Below are positions 1 through 9,104 of a stretch of DNA of 32,705 nucleotides, in pieces (within the stretch, counting starts at the first letter, position 1; each line of letters starts with the position of its first letter). The DNA is taken from contig CAAGKZ010000101.1 in assembly GCA_900770665.1 (NCBI GenBank), positions 1 through 32,705 on the forward strand, read 5' to 3'. The DNA comes from Bacteroidaceae bacterium. Its GTDB lineage: Bacteria > Bacteroidota > Bacteroidia > Bacteroidales > Bacteroidaceae. The notes under the pieces are model-generated. The model ran no database searches, had not been told where the DNA came from, and was given only the letters and a program-made list of their open reading frames with translations. The position numbers and the translations under genes are program-made.

Positions 1-1
1 C

Positions 2-3000
2 ACAGGCATTGCAACAGGTGCGGGTATTTACTTGCGTCACACCTGGGGCAACAACACCGTGCCTACATACTACGGCAGCACAAACTACAGCAACAGCACA
101 GCATACGCATGGACATACGTATATAGCGACAAGGCACAGACTGTGGGTGCACAGATTGAGTTCCAGAACTATGGCCGCAGCGAGAAGGACACAGCACCCG
201 ACGCAGGCAAATGGGACCGCAAGGGCTCAAGAATCTGGCTCAACGACACCGAAATTCTGCCACCTACATGGGACAACACAGGTGTTGGCATAAACAACGA
301 GGTTGACCTTAAGAACGAGAACTTCACCGCCCGCAAGCCACTGCAGGTTACATTGAAGCAGGGATGGAACAAGGTATTCATAAAGTTGCCATACGTTGGT
401 GCAAGCGGTGTGCGCCTTAACAAGTGGATGTTCACTTTCGTGCTCACCGACCTTGAGGGAAAGAATGCCGTTGATGGCCTCATCTACTCACCGAACAAGA
501 GAATGGATGTTGCAGCCGAGCAGTTGGAGGCAACAATTGCCGAGATAAAGAGAGAGGTTGCTGCAAGCACTGGCGAACAGCCGGGACAGTACAGCCCCGC
601 ACTTGCCAATGACCTGAACACAGTGATTGCCGAGATAGAATCGACACTCGGCTCAACAATGAGCGAGGAGGACCGCGCAGCGCAGCTTGCTACATTGAAC
701 GTTGCATTTGCAGCCTTCAAGGCCGCGCTTGCAACAGCAAAGGTGAACCAGCCAAAGACAAGCGATAACGAGACAATTTACTACTACACAATGTGCACTC
801 CACAGCGCGACAACCGTTATGCTGCATCGAACGGTGCAAACGCCGAAATGACAGGAAACGCAACCGTTACCGACGCCGCAAAGTGGAAGTTCGTTGCACG
901 CAACGACGGCAAATACAACATTGTAAACAAGAGCAACGGTACATACATTTCACCTGCAAGCAGCAACAACACTGCACTGCGCACACAGGCTACAGAGCCT
1001 GCAAGCGGTTGGGAACTGAAAGAGGCTGCCACACAGGGACTGTTCATCATTGTGAGCGGCGATGTGCAGTTCAACCAGACAAACAGCAGCCTTGGATACA
1101 AGGTATATAACTGGGGAAGCGGAACAAACACAACCGATACCGGTTGTCAGTACCTTGTAACAGAGGTTGAGACTGTTGAAGGCGGCAGCGGTGAGGTCAC
1201 ACCACCCACAGACGAGCAAGAAAAAAAAAGCGTAGAAATCATCGCCTCAAAAGGACGCTACACCGCCAGTAATTCAAACGGCACATGGCACTCACGTTGG
1301 GAGAGCAACGAAGTTGCGGGGTTCTCATTTGCGACAAGCGCAAACAACATGAAGACCGTAAATGACTGCATTGCCGGCTATTCGGGCACATCACAGTCAT
1401 CTACATACACCATCACTGCCCCCGAGGGTTGGATGGTGACCGGCCTGCAGTTCGACTATGTGAACACCGATGCAGGCAGCCACACACTGCGCCTTGCAAT
1501 CGATGGCAAGACATATACCAGTTCATCGACAAAGCAGTCGCTCAAAGTAACTGTATCTGACCCACAGCGCACATTCTCATTCGTGCAGAGCGGCGAGAAC
1601 AAGGGTATCACTTTCAGCAACTTCATTGTGACAATTGAAAAGGATACAAGAGTGCCCGAGGTTTCAAAGGAGATTTTCACTACAGCGACATCGGGCGACA
1701 TACCTTACCGCATCCCAGCCATTGCAATGGCAAAGAACGGCGACCTGATTGCTGTTGCCGACTACCGCCACAGCCGTGCGGACATTGGTATGGCAAGCTA
1801 TGGACGCATCGACCTGCACGCACGCATTAGCAAGGACAACGGAGCAAACTGGAATGCAAAGTTCCCCATTGTAGAGGGCAAGGGTTCAAGTTCACCCGAC
1901 TTCATGCACGTTGGTTTCGGCGACCCATGTATCGTAGCCGACCGCGAGAGCAACCGTGTATTGGTGCTCAGCTGCGCCGGAAACGTATCGTTCCCAAGCG
2001 GTACACGCAACAACCACCAGAATATAGCACGTTTCTACAGCGAGGACAACGGCGCAACATGGAGCGAGCCAGTCGATATTGCCGATGCCATATATGCAAT
2101 GTGGGACAACAGCAGCAACCACGGCCCTGTACGTGCAATGTTCATCGGTTCGGGCAAGATACACCAGAGCCGTTACGTAAAGGTGAACAATTACTACCGT
2201 CTCTACTGCGCCGTGCTGTTGAAGAACGTTAACAGCGTGAACACCAACTTCGTGCTCTACAGCGATGACTTCGGCGGCAGTTGGAATGTACTTGGAGGTG
2301 TGGAGAATGCGCCTGTTCCCAACGGCGGCGACGAACCAAAGGTTGAGGAGTTGCCAAACGGCAACATCGTAATCAGCTCACGCATCAACGGCGGACGTTA
2401 TTTCAACATATACACTTTCACCGACAAAGAGGCTGCAACCGGTTCATGGGGCAGCATGGCAACATCAAACAGTGCCAATGGCGGTGTGGTTGCACAGGGC
2501 AACAGCTGTAATGGCGAGATTATGATGGTGCCTGTGGTGCGCAACGAGGACAACAAGGAGATGTGGCTTGCATTGCAGTCATTGCCATTCGGTAACGGAC
2601 GCGCAAATGTGGGTATCTACTACAAGGAACTGGAGACAGAAAGCGACTACAGCACCCCTGCAAACTTTGCAAGGGAGTGGGATGGCCGTCACCAGGCATC
2701 GTACCTTGCATCGGCCTACTCTACTATGTGTTTCCAGAAGGATTCGACAATAGCATTCCTTTATGAGGAGGACACATACGGCATCAATGCATACGGTGGC
2801 TACAACATCATGTACAAGAACTACAGCATTGAGCAGATTACAAACGGCAAATACACTGTACTCAAAGGCAAAGAGCCGGGCGTACAGCCGGAGCAGCCCG
2901 AACAGCCGGAGCAGCCTGTAGTACCCGAGGTTCTGTACCGCATAAAGTCTGTATCACAGAACAAGTACCTGCACATTGAGGCTGTCAACATGAACTATGC

Positions 3001-3475
3001 CACAGGCCCCAAGGGTTCGGTAGGCCTTGCCGATTATGCCGAGGACAACAGCCAAATTTTCTATCTGGAGGATGCCGGCAGCGACAAGTTCTACATTGTT
3101 TCGGCTAATGGGTATTACATCGTTTGCCGTCAATGGAACATTGATGCGAGCAACCAGGGTTCAAAATCGCCGCTTGGCTTTGAGTACAAGAATGAAACTG
3201 AGTTCTACATCGTGAATGGTTCACAATACTTCAAGGTGGGCGCTGTAGACGGTGATGCCAACAGCTATTACCCCTATTGCGACGCTCCATTCAGCGCTGC
3301 CGAACTGTGGGTACTTGAAGAGGTTGGCAACGCAACAGGCGTAGAAGAGGTGTTTGATGAGGTGAAAGGTGAAAACGGAAAGGTGAAAGCTATATACGAT
3401 TTACAGGGCAGAAAAGTTGAAACCCCAAGCAAAGGAATATACATCATCAACGGCAAAAAGGTGTTGGTTAAATAG
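2..3475 (+). CDS. Exported multidomain exo-alpha-sialidase (GH33), 5' partial, probably fused to an upstream GH20 module
   Basis: Releases terminal sialic acid from glycoconjugates outside the cell. The reading frame is open to the left edge, so the N-terminus is missing. Residues are counted from the leucine codon at 32. Residues 1-157 resemble the region that follows the catalytic domain in Bacteroidales GH20 beta-hexosaminidases (GWNKVFIKLPY, NKWMFTFV, DGLIYSP). A helical FIVAR-like segment (158-240), a ricin-like segment (246-385) and a beta-sandwich (398-540) follow. The sialidase propeller spans about 545-950, with the arginine motif YRIP at 559-562 and Asp boxes SKDNGANW, SEDNGATW and SDDFGGSW. 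Next come a short PEQ repeat linker, a second ricin-like region and a C-terminal tail (IYDLQGRKV, GIYIINGKK) of the type IX sorting kind. The sialidase call is firm. The GH20 fusion is inferred, because its catalytic part lies outside the window. Confidence 0.9.
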   Translation, partial: TGIATGAGIYLRHTWGNNTVPTYYGSTNYSNSTAYAWTYVYSDKAQTVGAQIEFQNYGRSEKDTAPDAGKWDRKGSRIWLNDTEILPPTWDNTGVGINNEVDLKNENFTARKPLQVTLKQGWNKVFIKLPYVGASGVRLNKWMFTFVLTDLEGKNAVDGLIYSPNKRMDVAAEQLEATIAEIKREVAASTGEQPGQYSPALANDLNTVIAEIESTLGSTMSEEDRAAQLATLNVAFAAFKAALATAKVNQPKTSDNETIYYYTMCTPQRDNRYAASNGANAEMTGNATVTDAAKWKFVARNDGKYNIVNKSNGTYISPASSNNTALRTQATEPASGWELKEAATQGLFIIVSGDVQFNQTNSSLGYKVYNWGSGTNTTDTGCQYLVTEVETVEGGSGEVTPPTDEQEKKSVEIIASKGRYTASNSNGTWHSRWESNEVAGFSFATSANNMKTVNDCIAGYSGTSQSSTYTITAPEGWMVTGLQFDYVNTDAGSHTLRLAIDGKTYTSSSTKQSLKVTVSDPQRTFSFVQSGENKGITFSNFIVTIEKDTRVPEVSKEIFTTATSGDIPYRIPAIAMAKNGDLIAVADYRHSRADIGMASYGRIDLHARISKDNGANWNAKFPIVEGKGSSSPDFMHVGFGDPCIVADRESNRVLVLSCAGNVSFPSGTRNNHQNIARFYSEDNGATWSEPVDIADAIYAMWDNSSNHGPVRAMFIGSGKIHQSRYVKVNNYYRLYCAVLLKNVNSVNTNFVLYSDDFGGSWNVLGGVENAPVPNGGDEPKVEELPNGNIVISSRINGGRYFNIYTFTDKEAATGSWGSMATSNSANGGVVAQGNSCNGEIMMVPVVRNEDNKEMWLALQSLPFGNGRANVGIYYKELETESDYSTPANFAREWDGRHQASYLASAYSTMCFQKDSTIAFLYEEDTYGINAYGGYNIMYKNYSIEQITNGKYTVLKGKEPGVQPEQPEQPEQPVVPEVLYRIKSVSQNKYLHIEAVNMNYATGPKGSVGLADYAEDNSQIFYLEDAGSDKFYIVSANGYYIVCRQWNIDASNQGSKSPLGFEYKNETEFYIVNGSQYFKVGAVDGDANSYYPYCDAPFSAAELWVLEEVGNATGVEEVFDEVKGENGKVKAIYDLQGRKVETPSKGIYIINGKKVLVK
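3359..3393 (+). repeat. 35-base 3' tail cassette, copy 1
   Basis: This stretch encodes the entry into the C-terminal sorting-type tail (EVKGENGKVKAI). It matches 18831-18865 in the other exported tail protein at 34 of 35 bases, including third codon positions. Similarity drops immediately downstream, although the encoded tails stay alike. Identity at silent sites suggests recent exchange of the tail-coding end between genes. Confidence 0.75.
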
Positions 3476-3482
3476 TGCCCCT

Positions 3483-3522
3483 GTAGGGACACGGCATGCC
3501 GTGTCCGCTGCCTGCAAGGGCT
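3483..3522 (+). repeat. Dispersed palindromic intergenic repeat, copy 1
   Basis: A 40-base element lies 8 bases after the sialidase stop codon. It contains a perfect 20-base palindrome at 3487-3506 (ggacacggca/tgccgtgtcc) followed by a conserved flank (gctgcctgcaagggct). The reverse complement of the whole unit occurs at 10844-10883 with one difference. Its position suggests a REP-like element that may also help end or stabilise the sialidase transcript; no U-tract is seen. Confidence 0.8.
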
Positions 3523-3651
3523 TAGGATTATGAGAACTGTGCGAAAGAACTTTGGTGTTAACCATAAAAATCATTAAAAAGTGCAAGTGTTACAGCCATT
3601 TGCACTTTTTTTTGTATTTTAGCAAAGATTTATACTATATCATTACATATT

Positions 3652-6600
3652 ATGTCAAAACGATTTACAGCATACATAATAGTTTCTTTGCTTTGCGTTG
3701 CAGCAATGGCGCAGAGCCAAATTGACAGCATTGCCTACAGGGCAATACAGGTGGGGCGTGTGATGCAGCAGGAGCGCGTGTTCCTGCACTTTGACAACAC
3801 AGCCTACTACCTGGGCGAGACAATGTGGTTCAAGGCATATACCACGTTCGGCACCAACGACCGTCCAAGCACGCTTAGCAAGGTGCTGTATGTGGAGCTT
3901 GTTGCTCCCGAAGGATATGTTGTGGAGACAAAGAAGTACAAGCTCGACGATGACGGAACCTGCCATGGCGAGTTTGAACTGAACCCATTGTTGCTGTCGG
4001 GCTACTACGAGGTGCGCGCCTACACCCGATACATGCTCAACTGGGGCAAGGATGCCGTGTTCACACGTGTGTTCCCGGTGTTCGACAAGGTTAACGCCGA
4101 CAATTGGGACTTCAAGAACATGCTCGACCGCCGCAGGGGATACAACGAGCGCGGCGAGTGGATAAGCGCGGAACTGCCCGATGCCACACTCGACTTCTTC
4201 CCCGAGAGCGGACATCTTGTCGATGGCATAGAGAGCAAGGTTGCCTTTGAGCTGCGCGGCGAGAACGGACTCTTTGGCGAGGAGAAGATTACTATTTTCG
4301 AGAACGACGCGAAGTTGTTTGAGTGCACACCGGTACACGAGGGCAAAGGCACGTTCCACATTACCCCAAAGACAAATGCCCGATACCGTGCCGAGGTGAC
4401 AATGACCGACGAGGATGGAAAGGCAAGAAAGCACAAGTTCCCGCTGCCCCAGGTAAGCGAAGAGGGCGTGGTCCTTGCCGTTACCGAAAACGGCGACGAC
4501 ATCACCATCACTGCCACAAACAACCTTGCCGAGGAGTGCGAGCTGGGTTTGTCAATACTCTACCGTGGCGCAATGGGCTACTTCAAGAAGTTCAGTTCGG
4601 CGAACAGAACAATGAGTTATACCATAGCCAAGAAGGAGCTGCCCGAGGGTGTGAACCGTGTAGTGCTGTTTGCCAACGAGCACACACCACTTGCCGAGCG
4701 ACAGTTCTTCATAACCCACGACACAATGACGGCCAGCGACCGCGAGACGGTGAAACTGAACATCACCGCCAACGGTTACCATACACACAACCTGTCACCG
4801 AAACCCGGTGAAAAGATAACCCTGAAAGTGACACGCGACGACGGAAAGCCCATACCACAGGGTACAAGCCTTTCGCTGTCGGCAATGGACGCCATTGGCA
4901 AGCAGGCAACATCGTACAGCCATAACATGTACAGCTACCTGCTGTTGGGGTCGGAACTGAAAGGTTACATTCCCAATGCTGCGCAATATTTTGCCCCAGA
5001 GAACAGCAAGCGCAAGGAGCAACTCGACCTGCTCATGCTCACCCACGGCTGGACATCATATAACTGGCACATGCTCACACGCAACAAGATTGAGGATATG
5101 CAGCCCATTGAACGCGGCATCTCGCTGAAAGGAAAGTTCTACCAAAAACGCCTGAGCACCGAAATTGGCAGCTACGGAAGTGCAAAGCTCACCCCACAGA
5201 CATACAACCTTACCCGCGTGGACATTGAGGGCGACAGCGGCAGGATTGAAACAACAACATTCCGCACCGACAGCACAGGCGGCTTCATGATTGAGTTCGA
5301 CGATTTCTATGGCACCCGCATTGCCGCCCTGCGCCCACAGACAACCTTCAAGCACAGCGAGAACATATCGTACCAGTTCGCGCTCGACCGCTACTATTCG
5401 CCCGATTTCCGCCTCTATGACTATTGGGAGCGCCACCTTGGCGAGGCTATGGCAAAGAGCACCGCCGACAGCCTGGTGCGCATGAACCCCTTCGAGTACA
5501 TGCTATCATCGGTCGATGTGGTCGAGAAGCGCAAGCAAGAGGTCAACGAGCGCCCGCCACACAGCGAGATGCGTTTCAACTACCTCGACGAGTGGGAATA
5601 TGCACAGGATGTCACATTCATCAACGACTTCAACACCTACGAGGATGAGATATATCAGAATATAAAAGACGATGCACTTGTATATGAAGTTCCGGGTGAG
5701 ATTGATGATGAAGACCCTGTCTTAGGCGAAAGGACCATTGTGCACGACATCGGACAGATTATCTCCATTGCCGAAGAGGGACGCACCATGACAAAATACA
5801 TTGGCAATATGCGACTTGGCAAAGAGGCCATTGCCATCACCAAAAAGCAGGAGTATGACCACACGCTCACTGCAGCCGATGTTGTGACAAGCGCCATGAA
5901 ACGCCACAACTACAACTGGGCCTATTGGGTGCAACTGATGGTGGTGCTTGGCGAGTACAGCCCGTACACCGTTCCACAGCCCGACAAGGAGTACTTGCGC
6001 GGCCTGCCCGATGCCGACAAGATGACGAACTTCAAGGAGATTGTAATACGCAGCGATGCCAAGACACGCGAGCAGTTCGAGAACCGCGATACCTACTGGG
6101 CACCGCTTGCCAACATGCTCGACACCAAGATTGCAATGCACAAGTTCTATCTTGGTTTCCTGTCACAGATGTACCTTTTTGCAGGCAACGGCATTGACGG
6201 TTGCCCCGAGAGCCACCGTTTCCACAGCGCCATAAGCGACCATAGTGGCAGTGGTATATGTTACCCCATGAACCCTAACTATGTGGCTTGCCTCATCCCT
6301 TATAAAGAGGGTGAAAAGGACAGAACCATTGTGCCTGAATTTGCAGCTACAGGCAGTTCGTTGCGCTATACATCGGTGCAGGGATACAGCGAGAGCAAGC
6401 AGTTCTATTCGCCCGACTACAGCAAAATGCAGCCACAGAAGGACGACTATCGCCGCACGCTCATTTGGGTGCCCCGGGTTGAGATAAACCAAAATGGCGA
6501 GGCCATTGTAGAGCTCTACAACACAAACAACTGCAGCAACATTATGGTTGACATTGCCGGACGCAACGGCACATCGCTCTACAGCAATGATGCTGTAACA

Positions 6601-7446
6601 ACGACAAGGCTCAACGGTGCAAGCGAAAAGCAGAATGCACAACCACTGCAGAAAGCCGAACAGAAAGAGAGGAGACTGACTGCGGAAGAGGAGGCCGCCT
6701 GTGCCTGGGAGCACGAGAAGGGGGTAATATACTTCAACAAAGGCAACTACAGGGATGCGCTTACGATATTTGCCGAGCTGGTGCAGTACAAATATGCACC
6801 GTCGATGTACTACGTATCGCTTTGCTACCGCGACGGCAAGGGAGTGGGCAAGAACCCGGTAAATTCCATGAAGTTCCTGTTGGAGGCCGCAAAACGCGGA
6901 CATGGCCCGGCGCAGTATGACCTTGCAATGGAATTCTACAATGGCAATGTGGTTGAGCGCAACGATTCACTCTCGCATCATTGGTACGAGACAGCAGCCG
7001 CCAATGAGGAGCCACGCGCACTGCTTGAGATGTCGCGCCGCTACCGCGACGGCAAGAACGTGACACAGGACAGCGAAATGAGCGAAAAACTGCTTGCACG
7101 TGCCGCCGAGCTTAAAGAGCCCACAGCTCTCTTTGAATATGCCGGGCTTTTGATTGCCGATGGCAAGGATGGCTACAAATACATGGAAGCAGCGGCCGAC
7201 CTTGGCAATGAAAAGGCTATGATTTATATGTTTGAGCACCTCAACAGCCAAAAGAGATACGAGGAAGCATACAAGTATGCCAAAATGCTGTCAAATGCAG
7301 GCAACCACGAGGGAACAAGACGTGTAGCCGACTACTATTACGAGGGTAAAGGAGTGTCGCGCGACAAGCGCCTTGCAAAAGACCTCTACTACGAAGCGGC
7401 AAGAGCCGGCAACAAAGAGGCCAAAGAGAAGCTGAGAGGGTTGTAA
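3652..7446 (+). CDS. Exported MG2-domain protein fused to C-terminal Sel1-like repeats
   Basis: A 1264-residue protein with an N-terminal signal peptide (about 1-20, ending AMAQ). Residues 40-145 look like an alpha-2-macroglobulin MG2 domain (VFLHFDNTAYYLGETMWFKAY, GYYEVRAYTRYML). The middle is typical of large Bacteroidetes MG2 proteins: beta-sandwich segments, then a late motif (YSPDYSKM, DYRRTLIWVPRV, GEAIVELYN) at about 920-965. From about 1010 to the end it is helical with Sel1/TPR-like repeats (YRDGKGVGKNPVNSMKFL, ADYYYEGKGVSRDKRLA, AARAGNKEAKEKL). The specific function is unknown; MG2 proteins of this type are thought to act in the envelope, and Sel1 repeats bind partner proteins. I know MG2 proteins with plug or carboxypeptidase-regulatory modules, but a Sel1 end is unusual. 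It lies 176 bases after the sialidase and 108 before the GH109-like gene. Confidence 0.8.
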   Translation: MSKRFTAYIIVSLLCVAAMAQSQIDSIAYRAIQVGRVMQQERVFLHFDNTAYYLGETMWFKAYTTFGTNDRPSTLSKVLYVELVAPEGYVVETKKYKLDDDGTCHGEFELNPLLLSGYYEVRAYTRYMLNWGKDAVFTRVFPVFDKVNADNWDFKNMLDRRRGYNERGEWISAELPDATLDFFPESGHLVDGIESKVAFELRGENGLFGEEKITIFENDAKLFECTPVHEGKGTFHITPKTNARYRAEVTMTDEDGKARKHKFPLPQVSEEGVVLAVTENGDDITITATNNLAEECELGLSILYRGAMGYFKKFSSANRTMSYTIAKKELPEGVNRVVLFANEHTPLAERQFFITHDTMTASDRETVKLNITANGYHTHNLSPKPGEKITLKVTRDDGKPIPQGTSLSLSAMDAIGKQATSYSHNMYSYLLLGSELKGYIPNAAQYFAPENSKRKEQLDLLMLTHGWTSYNWHMLTRNKIEDMQPIERGISLKGKFYQKRLSTEIGSYGSAKLTPQTYNLTRVDIEGDSGRIETTTFRTDSTGGFMIEFDDFYGTRIAALRPQTTFKHSENISYQFALDRYYSPDFRLYDYWERHLGEAMAKSTADSLVRMNPFEYMLSSVDVVEKRKQEVNERPPHSEMRFNYLDEWEYAQDVTFINDFNTYEDEIYQNIKDDALVYEVPGEIDDEDPVLGERTIVHDIGQIISIAEEGRTMTKYIGNMRLGKEAIAITKKQEYDHTLTAADVVTSAMKRHNYNWAYWVQLMVVLGEYSPYTVPQPDKEYLRGLPDADKMTNFKEIVIRSDAKTREQFENRDTYWAPLANMLDTKIAMHKFYLGFLSQMYLFAGNGIDGCPESHRFHSAISDHSGSGICYPMNPNYVACLIPYKEGEKDRTIVPEFAATGSSLRYTSVQGYSESKQFYSPDYSKMQPQKDDYRRTLIWVPRVEINQNGEAIVELYNTNNCSNIMVDIAGRNGTSLYSNDAVTTTRLNGASEKQNAQPLQKAEQKERRLTAEEEAACAWEHEKGVIYFNKGNYRDALTIFAELVQYKYAPSMYYVSLCYRDGKGVGKNPVNSMKFLLEAAKRGHGPAQYDLAMEFYNGNVVERNDSLSHHWYETAAANEEPRALLEMSRRYRDGKNVTQDSEMSEKLLARAAELKEPTALFEYAGLLIADGKDGYKYMEAAADLGNEKAMIYMFEHLNSQKRYEEAYKYAKMLSNAGNHEGTRRVADYYYEGKGVSRDKRLAKDLYYEAARAGNKEAKEKLRGL

Positions 7447-7504
7447 CAGTAGTACATACTACAGGAGAAAGTACACCCCAAACACATTAAAAAGTGTTAC
7501 AACC

Positions 7505-7535
7505 TTTGAAAGCCGGTACATTTTTTGTTATTTTG
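7505..7535 (+). promoter_or_regulatory. Putative Bacteroidetes sigma-A promoter of the GH109-like gene
   Basis: TTTG at 7505-7508 is followed by 19 bases and TTATTTTG at 7528-7535, one mismatch from TAnnTTTG. The site ends 19 bases before the ATG at 7555, so the leader would be very short. The DNA around it resembles the region before the MG2 gene (attaaaaagtg, tgttaca, a T-run, then a -7-like box). Confidence 0.5.
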
Positions 7536-7554
7536 CAAAAGCATATAAAAAACA

Positions 7555-8790
7555 ATGGAGAAAAGCAACAAAACATATAACAGCGCCATGCAACTGCGAT
7601 GCGAACCTATCGAATGTGTAAGGATTGGTTTCGTGGGGCTTGGCGTGCGCGCAAAGCGCGCTGTGCACCGCATGATGCACATCGAGGGCTGCAAGGTTGT
7701 TGCTTTGTGCGACCTTGTCGAGGAGAACATCAACGATGCCGTGAAGATAATCACGGAGTTCGGTCACACCACCCCTGCAACATTCACCGGCACTGATGGA
7801 TGGAAACAGCTTTGCAAGCAACCCGACATTGACCTTGTTTATATATGCACCGACTGGGCAAGCCATGCCGATATTGCAGTCTATGCCATGCAACAGAGCA
7901 AGCACGTTGCCACCGAAGTGCCGGCAGCAACCACAGTCGCCGATTGTTGGCGGCTTGTAGACACAGCCGAGCAGACACAGCGCCACTGCATAATGTTGGA
8001 GAACTGCTGTTACGACGAGTTTGAGCTATGCACAATAAACATGGCACAGCAAGGTGTGCTTGGCGAGATTGTACACGCCGAGGGCTCATACCTCCACGAC
8101 CTGCGCGAACGCATATCGACAAACGACAACGGCGAACGCAAATGGAGCAACTGGCAGGTGGAATTCATGGGCAAGCACAACGGCAACCCCTACCCCACAC
8201 ATGGCCTTGGCCCCATTGCCCTTGCAATGAACATCAACCGCGGCGACAGGATGAAGAGCATTGTCTCGGTATCGTCAATGCGCGTTGGCGACAAGGATGG
8301 GCTCAGCGGCACAATGAACAGTTCGCTAATCACCACAGAAAAAGGCAAGACCATACTTGTGCAACACTGCATTTCGCTGCCACGCCCCTACAGCCGCGCA
8401 TTCGTCATTAGCGGAACCGAGGGTTTTGCACAGAAATATCCTGTTCCCATGTATGCCTTTGCGCCCGACAGCGAAAATATCATAACAGGCAGTGCTTACG
8501 ATGAGATTGTAGAGAGATACAAGCATCCGTTTGTTGCCGAATATAAAGAGCGCGGCACAGAACTTTGCGGCCGCCGCTGGATAGACTATGCAATGGACTG
8601 CCGCCTCATACACTGCCTGCGCAACGGTCTGCCACTTGATATGAGCGTATATGACGCAGCCTTGTGGAGTTGCCTTGTGGAACTCACCGACACATCGGCC
8701 AACAATGACGGCACACCTGTGGAAATCCCCGACTTCACCCGTGGCAAATGGGAAAGTCTGCGTACAAATGTCATACCGAGCGAAGTCTAA
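7555..8790 (+). CDS. GH109-like Gfo/Idh/MocA-family protein (putative alpha-N-acetylgalactosaminidase), no signal peptide
   Basis: A 411-residue Rossmann-fold protein of the Gfo/Idh/MocA superfamily. The N-terminal dinucleotide-binding region is IGFVGLGVRAKRAVHRM at about residues 23-39. The features that point to glycoside hydrolase family 109 are MLENCCYDEFEL (about 145-156), a HAEGSYLHDLRE block (about 175-186) and YPTHGLGPIALAMN (about 213-226). GH109 enzymes cleave alpha-GalNAc by an NAD-dependent oxidation-elimination route. Many family members are exported with Tat or lipoprotein signals. This one starts without either, and a second methionine at 7588 would not add one, so it may act in the cytoplasm on imported sugars or be an ordinary oxidoreductase. 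The sialidase nearby fits a role in host-glycan use. Confidence 0.8.
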   Translation: MEKSNKTYNSAMQLRCEPIECVRIGFVGLGVRAKRAVHRMMHIEGCKVVALCDLVEENINDAVKIITEFGHTTPATFTGTDGWKQLCKQPDIDLVYICTDWASHADIAVYAMQQSKHVATEVPAATTVADCWRLVDTAEQTQRHCIMLENCCYDEFELCTINMAQQGVLGEIVHAEGSYLHDLRERISTNDNGERKWSNWQVEFMGKHNGNPYPTHGLGPIALAMNINRGDRMKSIVSVSSMRVGDKDGLSGTMNSSLITTEKGKTILVQHCISLPRPYSRAFVISGTEGFAQKYPVPMYAFAPDSENIITGSAYDEIVERYKHPFVAEYKERGTELCGRRWIDYAMDCRLIHCLRNGLPLDMSVYDAALWSCLVELTDTSANNDGTPVEIPDFTRGKWESLRTNVIPSEV

Positions 8791-9104
8791 TTTTGCAACT
8801 AAACGAGTTAAAACCAAGTTTACTTGAATTTTTACAACGAGTGTTTGCAAAATCGCAGTAGGCAGTGCATCCAAGAAATCGCATTAAATAGATCCTCCCT
8901 TTCGCAGGATGACAACTTCGCGAAAAAACAATTTTTGGGTTAACGGCTATATTATTGCTACTAAAAGTTATAACCTTAGTCCTTTTTGCAACTTTTTTCA
9001 TCATTTATGCATCTTTTTCTTGATTTCCTTTGTTGTATTGTTAAAAAATAGTAATTTCGCGCTCCGTTTTGAAAGAAACACTTTTTAACAATATATAAAT
9101 AATT
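8791..9104. other. Non-coding gap with a small degenerate hairpin repeat
   Basis: There is no credible gene in these 314 bases. A hairpin-bearing fragment at 8891-8913 (gatcctccctttcgcaggat plus gac) resembles one end of the long intergenic repeats common in Bacteroidetes. The phrase gtttacttgaa near 8818, followed by a ttttgc-rich stretch, recurs near 26853. The right end holds the promoter of the next gene. Confidence 0.5.
9029..9059 (+). promoter_or_regulatory. Bacteroidetes-type promoter of the Lys/Ala/Gly-rich protein
   Basis: TTTG at 9029-9032, a 19-base spacer, then TAATTTCG at 9052-9059, one mismatch (T to C) from TAnnTTTG. It lies 45 bases before the start codon. The same TTCG variant is seen at 28237-28244 on the other strand. 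Confidence 0.6.

Noticed and set aside
2878..2935. Short tandem repeat resembling a CRISPR-like or VNTR array
   Set aside because: It is a coding PEQ linker inside the sialidase gene, only three short units without spacers.
3655..4434. Minus-strand frame of 259 codons opposite the MG2 gene
   Set aside because: Shadow of the MG2 protein, with no coherent features.
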